A stretch of DNA of 64,000 nt from Whitmania pigra (GCA_021613335.1 JAJTWR010000407.1:222501-286500), one strand, 5' to 3'; shown: positions 40,571-54,300, counted from the stretch's first letter. Notes: generated by a model from the letters alone, not told the origin. Numbers and translations: made by a program.

Positions 40571-42769
40571 GTGAGTAATCTGATTTTACTTTGGCGGTTG
40601 TAGATATTTTCTGTTATGTTTTAATATATGTCTCAACCTCCGTTAAAATAATAGCTTTTGAGGAACGGCGCGATAAGTTTTAAAGGCCTCGGTTTTTGTC
40701 AGCTAAAAAAAGTGAAAAGTGCGAGTCAAATATTTTTAACTTATAGATTATTAGACTGACATGTTTTGGATCATGATTCGTGGAGAAGGTTCTTATACAC
40801 GTCTCGTAAAGTCTCGCTCCCCCATGTCGTTTGGGGTACGATACAATTTTGCAAACCAAGGTTAGTTTAGCGGTTGATTCAGATTTTGAGGGTCGATGCT
40901 AAAGCGTTTCAGACTGGGCATGGGTACTTTTGAAAAATAAGTTTCGAGTTAGATATGTTTGCCATTAAAAAATTAATTGTCCTAACAGCTTGGCACAGTG
41001 AAGAGAGTTAACAGCTGGCCTGAAGTCTCTGGGTTACCGTCGCTTTTGAAGCAGTTGCTGCTAGTGGTGTAAATGCCTGCAGCTTCTTTGTACAGTGGGA
41101 TATGTAACTCACAAATCTCACGGTTGGAAGCCGGAAGTTTTAGGGAGTCTGATTTAATTTACATTAGCACAATTGGATGCTAAAGTAACTTGCAACAGAA
41201 CGTCCACAGTTGTTTAAGCTAGCAGATTTTAAGGGATCTCCAAAGTCATATGAACGAGTGCATCCTTGACTACAGTCCCATATTGATTGTTAGATGATGG
41301 GAAGTATGACAGATTCGGTCTGCCTGAGATGTGTGCGTTTGGTGATTCTATGTATAATGGATCATAATATCTAGAAGAAAATTTTGTGTGCAGGAGCAAT
41401 CATGAGTGGCTCCTAATATGTCGTTAGCTAGGTCTGGATGGTGTGGATGTTGCCAGGCTATGAAAATCCCAAAATTGTGCTTGTTTTTCTAGATTATTTC
41501 TCCCAAGACAATTATCATTATTTCTAAATGCTGGTTTATGTTCATGTTATCAAGACTTCAGGTGAAGGATGACTGTTAAAGCCGGTGACTTTATGAAATT
41601 TAATGGTGAACTTTATTGCAAACATTGGGGGTGTTTTGCATTTTCTCCAGGTGACTTATTCTAGGTTTGGACAAAGAATAAACAGTGAATTTGAATGCCT
41701 GGGAAACATGGATGGAGTTGCTTCAATAAGAGATAGGATTTCAATTTGTTTGCCAATAACTTTTTGATATGATATGATTGGAAAAGATAATTTCTAGTGT
41801 TTATAGTGGGTTGCTATCTGAACTCGATTAGCAAAGATATGAGACACTTCTACTGAATTCTACTGAACGTATCGGGCCGCTCGACAGATCATCAACAGAT
41901 AATGGACTTTTCTTGTTTAGAGCAGGATAAGATGTCTGTTTGACTCTGAAATTCACAGGTTTTCTCCATAAGAACTCATCGGAAGCCATCAAATAGTTGT
42001 GCAGCCTTGTTGAAGATTTGCGTATCAGTTTGTTTTCATATTGCTTTCTAAAGACATTGTAGTTAGAGAAAAACCTGTGATTATCAGCATTGGATTTGCT
42101 ATTACAAATTTTCCTGGAATTTGTGTTAATTTAACATATGAACTGCAGGTCTACCTGAGACTTATTGTTTCCAGGCCTGATTCACAAAAGGCAACATTCT
42201 GTTTTAGAGCATCCACTCTACATTGAAAACAGTCTTGGATTATGGATATGTTTTACCTTTAAATTGAAATGAATATTTTTTTTAATTGGAATGAAATCTG
42301 CAGATTGTGAGGATCTCCAAGATTTATCACACTTAAATGTATGTCATTCCAGTGTCAACTTTTCAAATAGTTTTGGTTCTGCTAGATTTGTCGTGCTGCT
42401 GCTGAAAGTTTTAATTTTGGGTTTGATAGACTTGAGAAATTGAAGTGCTGTATTGGGTGGGTTCTAATTTGAATTGGATGAAGTCTGCAGGTGCTAATGA
42501 TGATCACACCAAGATTCTGTCACCTTCATGTTGGCTTCTGGGACACTATCATATCTCTGTAAACTGATCCATTTTTAATTGTTTGGGCAAAGTCAAGTAA
42601 TCAGTACTAATATTTGAACTATGTAGATGCGGATTATTTTTCTAGCTTTAAGTTGTATCTGGTTTCTAAAACCATGCTGAAATAGCAGGTGTCTTTGTTG
42701 CCCACGACCGTTCATCTTTGGACTGACTCTGCAATGTTTCCGAGGACACATCCCTCCCGATTTTACGTT
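40571..42769. other. Noncoding stretch before the satellite array
   Basis: T- and G-rich on the plus strand. Several segments look like highly decayed relatives of the satellite monomer (for example near 42230-42500). No exon is supported. Confidence 0.4.
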
Positions 42770-45700
42770 GAATTAAAACTTGAAGTTAAGTGGATACTTA
42801 TGCAAGCAATATGGAACTGCAGTTGCCAACAGTGACCCTGAGACATCCCCCTCACCTCCATCTTTTCATGATTGCTAGAAAACGACTTAGTTTTCATATT
42901 GTTTAACATTGTTGCCAAAGTCTCCACGTATAAAAATTTGCTTTGGATAGTGGATTAATTGAAGCCTGAATAAGAGCGAATATTCAAGCAAGTCCTACAA
43001 ACTACAGTTGCTGGCGGTGCTACCAAGATGTTCTCATCAGCCTTTCACAATTGATCCAAAATGGCTTAGTTTACATGTTGTTTTGCATTCTTGCTAAAGT
43101 TTCCTCAAATAAAAATCCTCTTCAGATGATGAATGAGTTGAAATTTGAACATGAGCGGATGTTAAAGTGAGTCCTATGGAGCTGCGGTTACTGACAGTGC
43201 TGCCAAGATGTGCTCATCAGCCTTTCATGATTATTCCGAAATGGCTTAGTTTTCATATTTTTTCATATTCTTGCTAAAGGTTCCATGTATGAAAATCTGC
43301 TTTAGATATTGGATGAATTATACTTTGAATTTGAGCAGTTATTTAAGCAAGCCATATAAAATCACAGGTGCTAACAGTGGCCCAAGACATGTCTAATTTG
43401 TCATCAGCTTTTTGCAATTGTTTCAAAATAGCTTAGTTTACATATTTTTTCACGTTTTTGCTAAAGTCTCCACATATCAACTTTAGATGAATTGGAATTT
43501 GAACATAAGTGGATATAAGGAAAAGTACTACAAAACTGCAGGTGCTACAGTGTTGCGAAGATGTTCTCATCAGACTTTAAAAATTGTTCCAAATTTGCTT
43601 AGTTTTCACATCTTTTGGTATTGCTAAAGTTTCCATGCATGAAAATCTGCTTTAGATATTGGATGAATATACTTTAAATTTGAGTCGTTATTTAAGCGAG
43701 CCATATAAAACCACAGGTGCTAACAATGACCCAAGACACTCCAATCCATCATCAGCTTTTCACAATTGTTCCAAAATGGCTTAGTTTACATATTTTTTCA
43801 CATTTTTGCTAAAGTTTCCACATATGAAAATCAACTTTAGATGATGAATTGAAATTTGAATGTGAGTGGATATTAGAGCAAGTATTACAAAACTGCAGGT
43901 GCTGACAGTGTTGCCAAGATGTGATCATCAGCTTTTCACAATTATTCCAAAATGGCTTAGTTTTCATATCGTTTAACATTGTTGCTAAAGTCTCTACGTA
44001 TAAAAATTTGCTTTGGATAATGGATTAATTGAAGCCCGAATAAGAGCGAATATTCAAGCAAGTCCTACAAACTGCAGTTGCTGGCAGTGCTACCAAGATG
44101 TCTCATCAGCCTTTCACAATTGATCCAAAATGGCTTAGTTTACATGTTGTTTTGCATTCTTGCTAAAGTCTCCACAAATGAAAATCCTCTTCAGATGATG
44201 AATTAATTGAAATTTGAACATGAGTGGATGCTGAAGTGAGTCCTATGGAGCTGCGGTTACTAACGGTGCTGCCAAGAAGTGCTCATCAGCCTTTCACGAT
44301 TATTCCGAAATGGCTTAGTTTTCATATTTTTTTATATTCTTGCTAAAGGTTCCATGTACAGAAATCTACTTTAGATATTGGATGAATTATACTTTGAATT
44401 TGAGCAGTTATTTAAGCAAGCCATGTAAAATCACAGGTGCTAACAGTGGCCCAAGACATGTCTAATTTGTCATCAGCTTTTCGCAATTGTTCCAAAATGG
44501 ATTAGTTTACATATTTTTCACGTTCTTGCTAAAGTTTCCACATATGTAAATCAACTTTAGATGATGAATTGAAATTTGAACGTAAGCGGACATGAAGTAC
44601 TACAAAACTGCGGGTGCTACAGTGTTGCCAAGATGATATCAGCCTTTAAAAATTCCAAACCGGCTTAGTTTTCGTATTTTTTTGTATTCTTGCTAAAGTT
44701 TCCATACATGAAAATCTGCTTTAGATATTGGATGAATATATTTTGAATTTGAGTGGTTGTTTGAGCAAGCCATATAAAACCACAGGTGCTAACAATGATC
44801 CAAGACACTCCAATCCATCTTCAGCTTTTCATGATTGTTCCAAAATGGCTTAGTTTACATATTTTTTCAAGTTCTTGCTAAAAGTCTCCACATGAAAATC
44901 AACTTTAGATGATGAATTGAAATTTGAGTGTGGGTGAATATTAGAGCAATTATTACAAAACTGCAGGGTGCCGACAGTGTTGCCAAGATGTTCTCATCAG
45001 CCTTTCACAATTATTCCAAAATGGCTTAGTTTTCATATTTTTTCATATTCTTGGTAAAGTTTCCATACATGAAAATCTGCTTTAGATATTGGATGAATAT
45101 ATTTTGAATTTGAGTGGTTATTTGAGCAAGCCATATAAAACCACAGGTGCTGACAATGATCCAAGACACTCCAATCCATCACCAGCTTCTCACAATTGTT
45201 CCAAAATGGCTTAGTCTACATATTTTTTCACATTCTTGCTAAAAGTCTCCACATGAAAATCAACTTTAGATGATGAATTGGAATTTGAGTGTGGGTGAAT
45301 ATTAGAGCAATTATTACAAAACTGCAGGTGCTGACAGTGTTGCCAAGATGTTCTCATCAGCCTTTCACAATTATTCCAAAATGGCTTAGTTTTCATATTT
45401 TTTCATATTCTTGGCAAAGTTTCCACACATGAAAAGCTTTAGATATTGGATGAATATACTTTGAATTTGAGTGGTTATTTAAGCGAGCCATATAAAACCA
45501 CAGGTGCTAACAATGACCCAAGACACTCCAATCCATCATCAGCTTTTCACAATTGTTCCAAAATGGCTTAGTTTATATATTTTTTCACATTCTTGCTAAA
45601 GTTTCCATGCATGAAAATCTGCTTTAGATATTGAATATATTTTGAATTGGAGCAGTTATTTTAAAAAGCCATACAAGACCACAGGTGCCATCGATGACAC

Positions 45701-46430
45701 AAGACATGTTCAATTCATCAAAACTACTTCACAATTGCTCCATAGTGGCTTAGTTTTCATTTTCCATGTTGTTGTTAAAGTCTCCATATATACAAATCTG
45801 CTTCAGATATGGATTAATGAAAGTTTGAATTTGAAGTCATGCAAAATCACAGTTGCCAACACTGCAACGAGACATGTTCGGTTCTTTGTAATTGTTCCAT
45901 AATGGATCGGTTTTCTTTATTTATGTTGTTGATAATGTCTCCATGTATGAAATATACTTTAGCTGGATAAATTAAAGTTTGAACTTTGAATGGATATTTG
46001 AAAGAGTCAGGCTAAGACAAGGATCATGGAAAATTGACCCTCGACCAGTCCTGCAATTATTCCCAGATGGCTTAGTTTTATTGCTTTACATTGTAGACTC
46101 ATGAAAATCTGTTTTAGATATTGGGTGGATTGAACTTTGAAGTTTGAGTTTATGTGGATTAGACGAACTATATGAAACCACAAGTGAAGGCAAACCACAG
46201 GAATTCATCTCTAGCAGTCTTTCACCATCATTCCAAGATGGCTTAGTTTTTGTTTGTTTTTTTTGTGTTGTGTCTGTGTATGAAAATCTGCTTTTATGTT
46301 GGATGGATTAAAGTTTGGATTCATGTGGATGCCTAAGCAAACTTTACGAAACAGGTGAACGAACCCAAGACGTGTCCTCGATTGGGTTTCCACAATTGAA
46401 AGTGGTTTAGTTATCATGGCGTTTCTGAGG
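42770..46430 (+). repeat. Satellite array, ~178-bp monomers in higher-order units
   Basis: About 20 tandem monomers. Using the conserved GGCTTAGTTT anchor, copies sit at 42886, 43065, 43245, 43432, 43598, 43780, 43956, 44134, 44314, 44501, 44664, 44849, 45025, 45210, 45385, 45567, 45749, ~45905, 46071, 46242 and 46406. Spacing is 156-187 bp. Two variants alternate: A reads CTTAGTTTTCATAT, B reads CTTAGTTTACATAT. The six-monomer block at 42886-43955 is repeated at 43956-45024 (~1,070 bp) with the same internal spacing series, and A/B dimers of ~360 bp follow. Edge monomers are degenerate, as expected for homogenisation in the centre. There is no coding capacity. Confidence 0.9.
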
Positions 46431-49400
46431 TGAATGCACGTAAAATGTTAACACTAAGGATGATTTTAGATCTCTGGAAATCCGTCATTTAACCTGAGTT
46501 TTCAATGATGCGCAAATCATCCCAAGATCGACGACAGCATGATACCCATCCAGAAATGTAACTCTTAGTTTAATGATTCTTATTGCAAGGTTTGGTATTT
46601 TGGAACATGTCATTGTCTGAGTATAAATTTTTAAACGTGTAAAGATTGTTCATTGTGTCATGTTATGAATTTATTTGTGAGTCGAGTGAGCATGCAGATG
46701 TCTATAGCTTGAGCTTTATTTTATTTGAGTTGTTGGATCTGGATGTGGTATGTTGTTTCTTGCCAGTGTTTTACTAAAATTTCAATGTATGGTAACTTGC
46801 AACAGATGAAATTTTATTGCAGTCCATGAGCAATTCAAAGCCCTCCCTTTTCAAGTGTTTTTGATTTTTATCATTTTGGTTAAAGTTGGCCATAGATTTT
46901 GGATGTTTTTTTTTAACATTAGGATTGAAGTGGATGTCTTACAGCTGAGTGAAGTGTGGATGATGCCAAGATTTGGTACTCTGTACCGCATTCTCGCAAC
47001 AGAATTGAAAAGTGGTTTGTATTTCATCGATTGTAGGTGAAAGGCATGCGGTCAGCATTCTCTTCGAGAGGATGTGCTAATTTAACAGCAATTCAACATA
47101 AAAGCTACCAAACAAGAGGATTGAGCAAAATCATTTATTATTGATTGAACAAAAAAATGGCTATCTTTGGAATATTGAGTTTCTTGGTCTTGATTTCATG
47201 ATGAGATTATTGAAAAGTTTTGGGAAAGCTTGCTGTGATTGTTTTCATAGGAGACTGCACTGTATTTGTTGTCTGGATGGAAAGTTAACAGAGTTCCCAG
47301 ATTTTTGAGATGATAAAGATTTTGTCCGGAGTGCTTATTTAATTTTTTGAGAACATTTATAGTTTCCCAGGATTTGATTGCTGAAAGTAGTAGTGCCAGG
47401 TTTAGTTATCTTCATTTTAATTAATCAATTTGCCTGCATTATTATTTTTAGTTTATGTAGGTTTTTTTATTGCAATCAAAAGATTATAGCTTCCAACCTT
47501 AGGATTCTGAGCAACAAATTTCAATGAACAATCAATTCTGAAAGTTTTAGGGGGTAATTTATCTTGTTTTGAATTTATTGTGGTTTGCTCATCAGACTGT
47601 TTACAGGTTCTTTGAAAGCCCAGCTGCATCTGTTTATAGGTAAGGGAAAGATGCAAAGGTTTGACATACTATAATATGGGTTGAGTGGTGAGTGAGTGTG
47701 TATGGATATGTTTGTGGGCATATTGATTAGTCACCATTTATATTTCAGTATTGAGCCAAGGATGGATGTTAACCTAAGTTTGGCTATTTTTTCTCCAAGT
47801 GTACGTACTTTACAGGCATAGCGATGTTGCTGATGGGTACTGTAGTATGTAAGTATGATATAATACACAAAACTATGATGTGGATAAGTCAAAATTTAGG
47901 ATGGTTATGCTTATAATCGTTTGAATGTGTTTGAAACGAGTGGGTGGTTTGTGTGTAATTTTTTTACTTTTAGGTTCTTCGATTTAGAGATCTAGCTCAA
48001 TTATGGCGACCTGATTGATGCTTGAACTTCAAAATTGGGTCTTGCCAGTACTTTGCAAGTGAACAGAAACCATTTTCCTTTGATGGAACTCAAGGGTGGC
48101 TGTGTTCTATCTCGAAAATCTTCATTTTTTTCCTCTTAATTCTGGGGATTCACCAGGGAGTTCTTCCATAGACAGGCTTTGGGCATTCACATACATTAAT
48201 AATCTACCTTACTGCAGTAGAAGACAGAAGACTGATTCTAACTTGTTACTTTATATCTGTTTAGATTTTTAGACTCGTGAAGTGATCAGTTTTTAATGTT
48301 GAATCATGTTTCTGCCTTTCTCTAGTCTGTTATCTCTTCAGACTTCGAGTTCTTCACCTGCAACCTACACGTGCACAACATGCACATTACTTAATTTGAG
48401 TGGCTGCGGTTCTCAGCTGATGAGGAGGGCGGGTGGCCAAATTTTATGACTTTGATTTATCCTGCATTTAAAGGCTTTTAACCAGATTTTTTTTTATGGT
48501 GCTTATAATTTGTTTTGCTGATAATTATTATAATTATTTCTGACAGTTTTTTTGTTACTAGAGCATTTGACATTCTAAGAAGCTTTCTGTGGTGGTTTGG
48601 AGTCAATGCATCACATGTTTGCTTGGATACAGATGCTTAAATATTTGTTTTATTAATTTCTATGTCCAGCTTTGATGGTGCATTTCATGCTTAGTGACAT
48701 AAGCGTCATTGAAATAAAACCGTTAAAGCCGTGGATATCTTGTGTATTTAAGTGTTTGGGTGGAGGAACAGCTGAGCATTAAGTCATTAGAGTGAGTGTG
48801 GCTAGAGTTTGTGCATGGCATTGGTTCTCCATGTTTGTGACTCAACTTCATGACGCCCTTGAGTAGACTTTTATTGGGGCTTGGGTTCGGTGTGCTTTGT
48901 GAAGTGTGTGCATGGGTTTGTCGACTCCGTGGTGGGCCCTGTAAGTGTCGAGTTCTGATTACTTTGTCAGGCAAAGAAGCATTATGGAAGTTGGTTAGGG
49001 GTGCTAGTGTGATGTGATTGTGGATCTTAAGCCTTCTTTAGCTAAGGCATCATGAGGTTTCCCAAATGAGATGAGGTGCTTGTAAATGATTTCATGAATA
49101 CAGCTTGTTGCACTTGTTCTTGCTAGGGGGTGGCTTAGCTTTCAGTTAGCTCAAATTTTATAGACGATGCTTTATTTTGTTGAAACTCATGGTTCCTCTT
49201 GAGGTTAAATTTGGCCATAGTTTAACTTAAGTGCTTGAGCTCAGGCCAGCATATTTTGCAGCACAGTGAGCCCTATGCTTTATTTTAGCTCTTAGTATGC
49301 CAGAGCTGCATCAGCAAATTACAGTGTTATGAGTGGAAAGTTAATGTGTGAGCTGTTGCCTGTGTATGACTGGATGGGGTGTTTCTAGGTAAGTGATTAC

Positions 49401-50468
49401 TCTGGATGGACGTCATGTTGCTAATGTGAGTGATAAAAGTATTGAATAATAGAATAATATTAATAATAGATAGATATCAGGGCCTTGGGCATTATTTAGA
49501 TATCCTGTGAGTAGTTGGTGGAATGTGATTAGTCTTGGTTGGACTTATTATTACTTCGGTCTAGCTTGCATGTAACACATGAAATTTGCTGGTGTATTGA
49601 TGTTGATAGCTGTTTGGTGCGAATGTACTAAACGTTTTGGTTTATTCTGCTCTTTGCTTATGAAAATACAACAAATTTTGAAGTTTTTATTATCGAGCTT
49701 ATCTTTATTCTGAATCTGGGTGCACAGCTTCTCAAATGTAGGTTATTTCAAGTTTTTCTAGATCTGCTTCCCTGCTGTTACTCAGTAAGAAAAGGCCATT
49801 GTCCTTGGTACTGCCAATGAGCTGTTGGTCTCCCATGCAATATGACAATCTTTTGAATAGAGCACCATTAAATATAATGATCATTTGGGATAAAAGGCTG
49901 GGTGCGACTCACGATAGCACAGGTGGGCGGATAAGTTCTGTTCTCCCAAAAGGCACAATTTCCCTTAGCAGAGTGAGGTCCCAAGAACTGTAAAATCTTC
50001 AAATAGAGCAATATGGTAGTTTCTTTAGATAAACGGTTTGTAAGCAAAATTTGAATATTTGTTCGTAGGAAGGTTACATTTTGGCTTTGTCTTAGTCTGT
50101 TATGCCAAAGTAATGTTTGTGCTTGCAGCATTTAGGATGTGTTGCAATTGCTAATTATTGCCTAGTTATATTCAATCATGACTGCATTATATTCCTATGA
50201 TTTGTAGCCTCTGTCTCAGAGAAACTCACTGGAAAGTTGATAAAACATGACCACATTTCCTGAAGAGTTACTACATCTGCTTGAGTCTGCATTTTCAAGT
50301 TTATCTTCATAATTTGGTTTTTAGATGATTTTGTTTGACTTTTCCCAGGCTCCTTCCTCTGGATGAATTCCATATTTGTGTAGAGTACTGACCAAAACTT
50401 TAGAAAAACTTGAAAATTACCTTTTCTGTTATTTTTGTTATTGTTAGCTTTCTTTGGTACCTATATGG
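46431..50468. other. Noncoding stretch, no gene seen
   Basis: T/G-rich on plus throughout. Open frames (for example 48723-48974 minus, 49868-50131 minus) show no family signal and lack convincing splice context. The last LYST blade exon, if present, might lie here but I did not find it. Confidence 0.45.
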
Positions 50469-50835
50469 CCGGGGTCACCAAACTATGGTTTGTGTCAGCT
50501 CGATTCTCTTGACTTGATGCAGCAATTCAAAACTAAGCATTGATGATGTCTTGAAAGCTGCTTAGTTTGTGAGATTCAGATAAGTACGCAATATGTCTGA
50601 TGTAACTAACTTTTTGCTGACATAGCCTTCTTCGATAACTTTGTTAGTGAATAAATATGGTTGTGTCTTTGATTTTTGTGCACTGTGCCACTTGATCATG
50701 CTAAACTTGGTTTTAGTATTTTTTTCCAGCTCATTTGTTCTGGCTTGGAGATATTGTGTGGAATGATTGTGAGGCCTGAGCTCATCATTTTGTCAGTTAT
50801 CCAGCCTGCTATGAAAAAATGTTTGGCGACCCCTG
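50469..50835. mobile_element. hAT-type MITE, 367 bp
   Basis: The left end GGGGTCACCAAAC and the inverted right end GGGGTCGCCAAAC (read on minus) fit hAT terminal repeats of the CAGGGGTC type. Flanks CTATATGG (50461-50468) and CTATGTAA (50836-50843) are a decayed 8-bp target duplication, matching at five of eight positions with only transitions. There is no transposase, so it is non-autonomous. Confidence 0.65.
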
Positions 50836-51343
50836 CTATGTAAAATGCTTAGATGCTTTATCCCGACAAGTCTTTTATTATTGAGTAAGTTGGTCAGATT
50901 GTTTTAGAAAACTTCCACCAAACTTTTATTCATTATTGTTTTCCATGTACATGAAAGTAAATTTAAGAGAATCTCCTATTTATGTGGTAATTGGGTTCAG
51001 TATCAGTAGTTAGTGTCTTCAAGAAATTTATCATAATGTGTGCATTTATTATGAAAATGTTTTCTTATTATGAAGTAAGTTATGAAGATTGATTGAAAAA
51101 GTTGTTCTCTTGGAAACTGTTCAACTTGTACTTTCCTACTAACTTTCATCTAGATTCAATTTGTGCTCAAAGTCTCAAAACTGATACATGCTAAACAACA
51201 TGATAAATACTACATGCAAGAGAAGGTTGAATGCAATGTCAATATAGATTTATCTAATCGAACCAGTGACAAAGTGCTTTTGAAAAATTCATGCATAGTT
51301 TATAGGGAACTTTCTCCATTTGACCATTACTGTTGAGTTATTG

Positions 51344-54300
51344 TTAAACCTTAATGAACTTGAAGTTATCTGACCTGATGGTGCCACTCTTCAAGCCAGC
51401 TGCTATGACGTTTATGTTTCTTCCCTCTGTTCTCGACGAGAATATCAAGCATTTTATTTTGTCCTCTTTTACTGTTGTTGCTGCAATCTTTTTGCCATTT
51501 ATGTTGTGTAATGTGAGGATGCTGTTCTGAGTGTCTGAACCTATATTTCATGTGGTTTTTGCATGAAGAAATGATATGTGGTGATAATACATATTATATT
51601 GTAAATAACCACTGATGTTACAATTATTAAATAGACGTTTTGTAACTTTCAAGACTTGAGTCTCACGACCTACCTTGGTAACTAGCAGATACCAAATCTC
51701 CAAGAGTTGGACTTGTTCCAAGAGCATTCACACTATGATTGTGATCCTTTATGCATCTAACAAAATTCAGACTGGTGGGAAATAAAGAATGGGATTTGAA
51801 CGAATAATGCATTGCCACATTTATATATATATACCTATTGAGATCCCAGCTGTGGATGATGCCATCAGCTGATGAGCTGAAGAATAACCTGAACGGTGTG
51901 CATGCCTTTATGTCTGTGATGTTTTTTTTGTGTCCATAAAGGAATGTGTGGCTTTCATTTGTCAATGGAAAAGTCTATGTCATAAAATTCATAGTTTAAT
52001 GAAAGTTAAATGATTTTGCCAGACCATTTTTTTATTTTGCATGCATTTTGCTTAGATTTATGAGTGACCAATTTCTGCATGTATGTATTTCTTGCTTTGC
52101 ATCACTTTAAAAAATAATAAGCAAATAAAACACCTTGGTGTTCAGTTTGCAACACGAAGGCTCCACTTACAATTTATTTCTTCATTTACAACTAGGTAGG
52201 TAATGTCATGGCATGAGCATTTCTTATTTTTTTTGCATATAGGTCCTCATATAGTTTAATAATTACACTAACTTAATTAGTATGATATTTTTGCAAATGA
52301 AACTAACACTTGTGGTGGTGTTTAGGTGATACACAACTAGGATTCCAGATTCCGTTCCAAAAATTAAAATGCTTTCATCAAAAATTGATTCACATCTGGT
52401 GATCTACACAAATTAAATATTACATATATTACAAAATCGATTGCTTTAATGAAACATTTTGAACTTAATTTAGACGGTCATTTAGATTATTAATTGATGA
52501 ATTGATTGTAGTGCCTTGTGCTGAGGGAGGCTCCAATTTAAGTATCTTATTTTTCTTTCATTGTTCATCAACTTAATTCTGTCTGGTCTATTCCAGTGCA
52601 CTGCTGTCCACATTGAGTCTGCATTGAATGAGTTAGAAAATGCATTAAAATTGTCATGGTGAACTTGTTTTTGAATATTGGGGTTTATATAATTTTTTTG
52701 GTGGATTTATGTTTGTTACCTTGTTCTTTGATTACAGTTTTGTTATGAGAAAGTGCGAATATGTTCGTATGGAGGGCCGACACAAATTTGACGGTTGTCT
52801 GCTTTTGCCTTGAATTCCAAACTAAAGATGGCAAGTCACTTTCTGGAGATCCCACGTACTTTCCCCATCTGAGACCTGATATATCTGAGTTGCATGGAAG
52901 CTGTTGGCCAATTTTAATATGATGTATTGTTATTATTATTTTTATTTGGTTAAAATATTATTGTTATAAGTTATTGGTCTGATGAGCTTAGCACAATTAG
53001 GACCTACATTTCTAGATGATTTCTTTAGAGGACTGATGAATGAAGGAAGTGGATGTGGTGAGGTGAACAACTGTTTGGGCACTTGTCCACAGGTCTTTAT
53101 GTGGGAGAGGAGAGCCCTTGTTTCAATATCGTCATCTTTGGCCTCAGGTTCTCCGTATGCCTGTTGTGATATATTGCATCAAATTTGTGCAACTGATTGC
53201 AATTTTGCAATGAAGGGCAAATATTATTATTATGTATCATTATCATATTACATTGTTATTAACATTAATATTTTGTTTATCGTTTGAGCTGCCAATATAA
53301 ATGATGTTGGCATTATCACATTATGACTCTGGAGGTGTAAATCGTGAAAAGTTGTGTTAACATTTTTGTGGTACACATTGAGCGATGACAAGGCAGGCTT
53401 TCCTCTCTGTTTGAATCCAAAAACCAAATCAATCCAAGAGGGGAGATTCATTGAAACATAGTCTGATTCAAGTGCTTGTCTGTGAACAAAGATGAAAGTT
53501 CTTGCATTTCCAGCACTCCATGGAGGAAGAACCACATTGTTAATGTAGGTTCCATTTTGTCTCCTTCCAAAGTTGAATCCTTTCAATAATGAATATATTT
53601 AAATATGGAAAATTAAGCATTGTATCATTGACAGTATTAGAATTCATTTGAATTCATTAATCAAGTGACCTTGGCTATTCTCTAGTATCTCAGGAAAATA
53701 AAAAAACTCCGGTGTCAATTCTTTAGTGTCATTATTTATTCCACTTGTCAATATCCTGTAACAATCTCCAACTGAACTAAATATTCGATCTGCATAATCA
53801 AATTGACCCCCTGCAATGGGGAATTATTGAATAAATTTTATATTAAATTTGATATAAAGATGTTAAAGTAATGTGTCATGTGAGTACATTCAGCCGATTT
53901 AGTTAAGCTTAACCTTGTTATGATTGGATGGTGAAGCTGAATGTTTTCATAGAATTACTTTTTTGTTTTGATTTTTGGGATTTATTGCATCATGATATTC
54001 ATTAACCTTGGAATTCAACAAAAAGTTGGGTGAATGGTGGCAATCGGAGGTGGTAATAGAGGACCACTACAGCATTCATTGGAAAGTTGTGGCTGTGATA
54101 AGCTGGTTTTTGTGCCATGTCATTACCTGTTATCATTTCTTGCTCTAATTGCTGATTGTGAAAAAGTTAAACATTAGCAAACTGTAAACATTATCGAACA
54201 GTGCCACGAACTAACTGTAAACATTTTGATTTTGTTCTCCTCTTGATTTGATGTCTGAGCAAATATGTTCTTTTCAAGATTCCTGACAACGAAGTAATTG

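Noticed and set aside
42041..42226. 61-codon plus frame as a coding exon of the orphan 40.5-kb promoter
   Set aside because: No acceptor/donor pair and no recognisable domain.
48723..48974. 83-codon minus frame
   Set aside because: No family resemblance, no supporting splice context, unremarkable composition.
49868..50373. Possible terminal WD exon of LYST
   Set aside because: Frames here do not show the expected Trp-Asp or final-blade pattern and phases do not fit.
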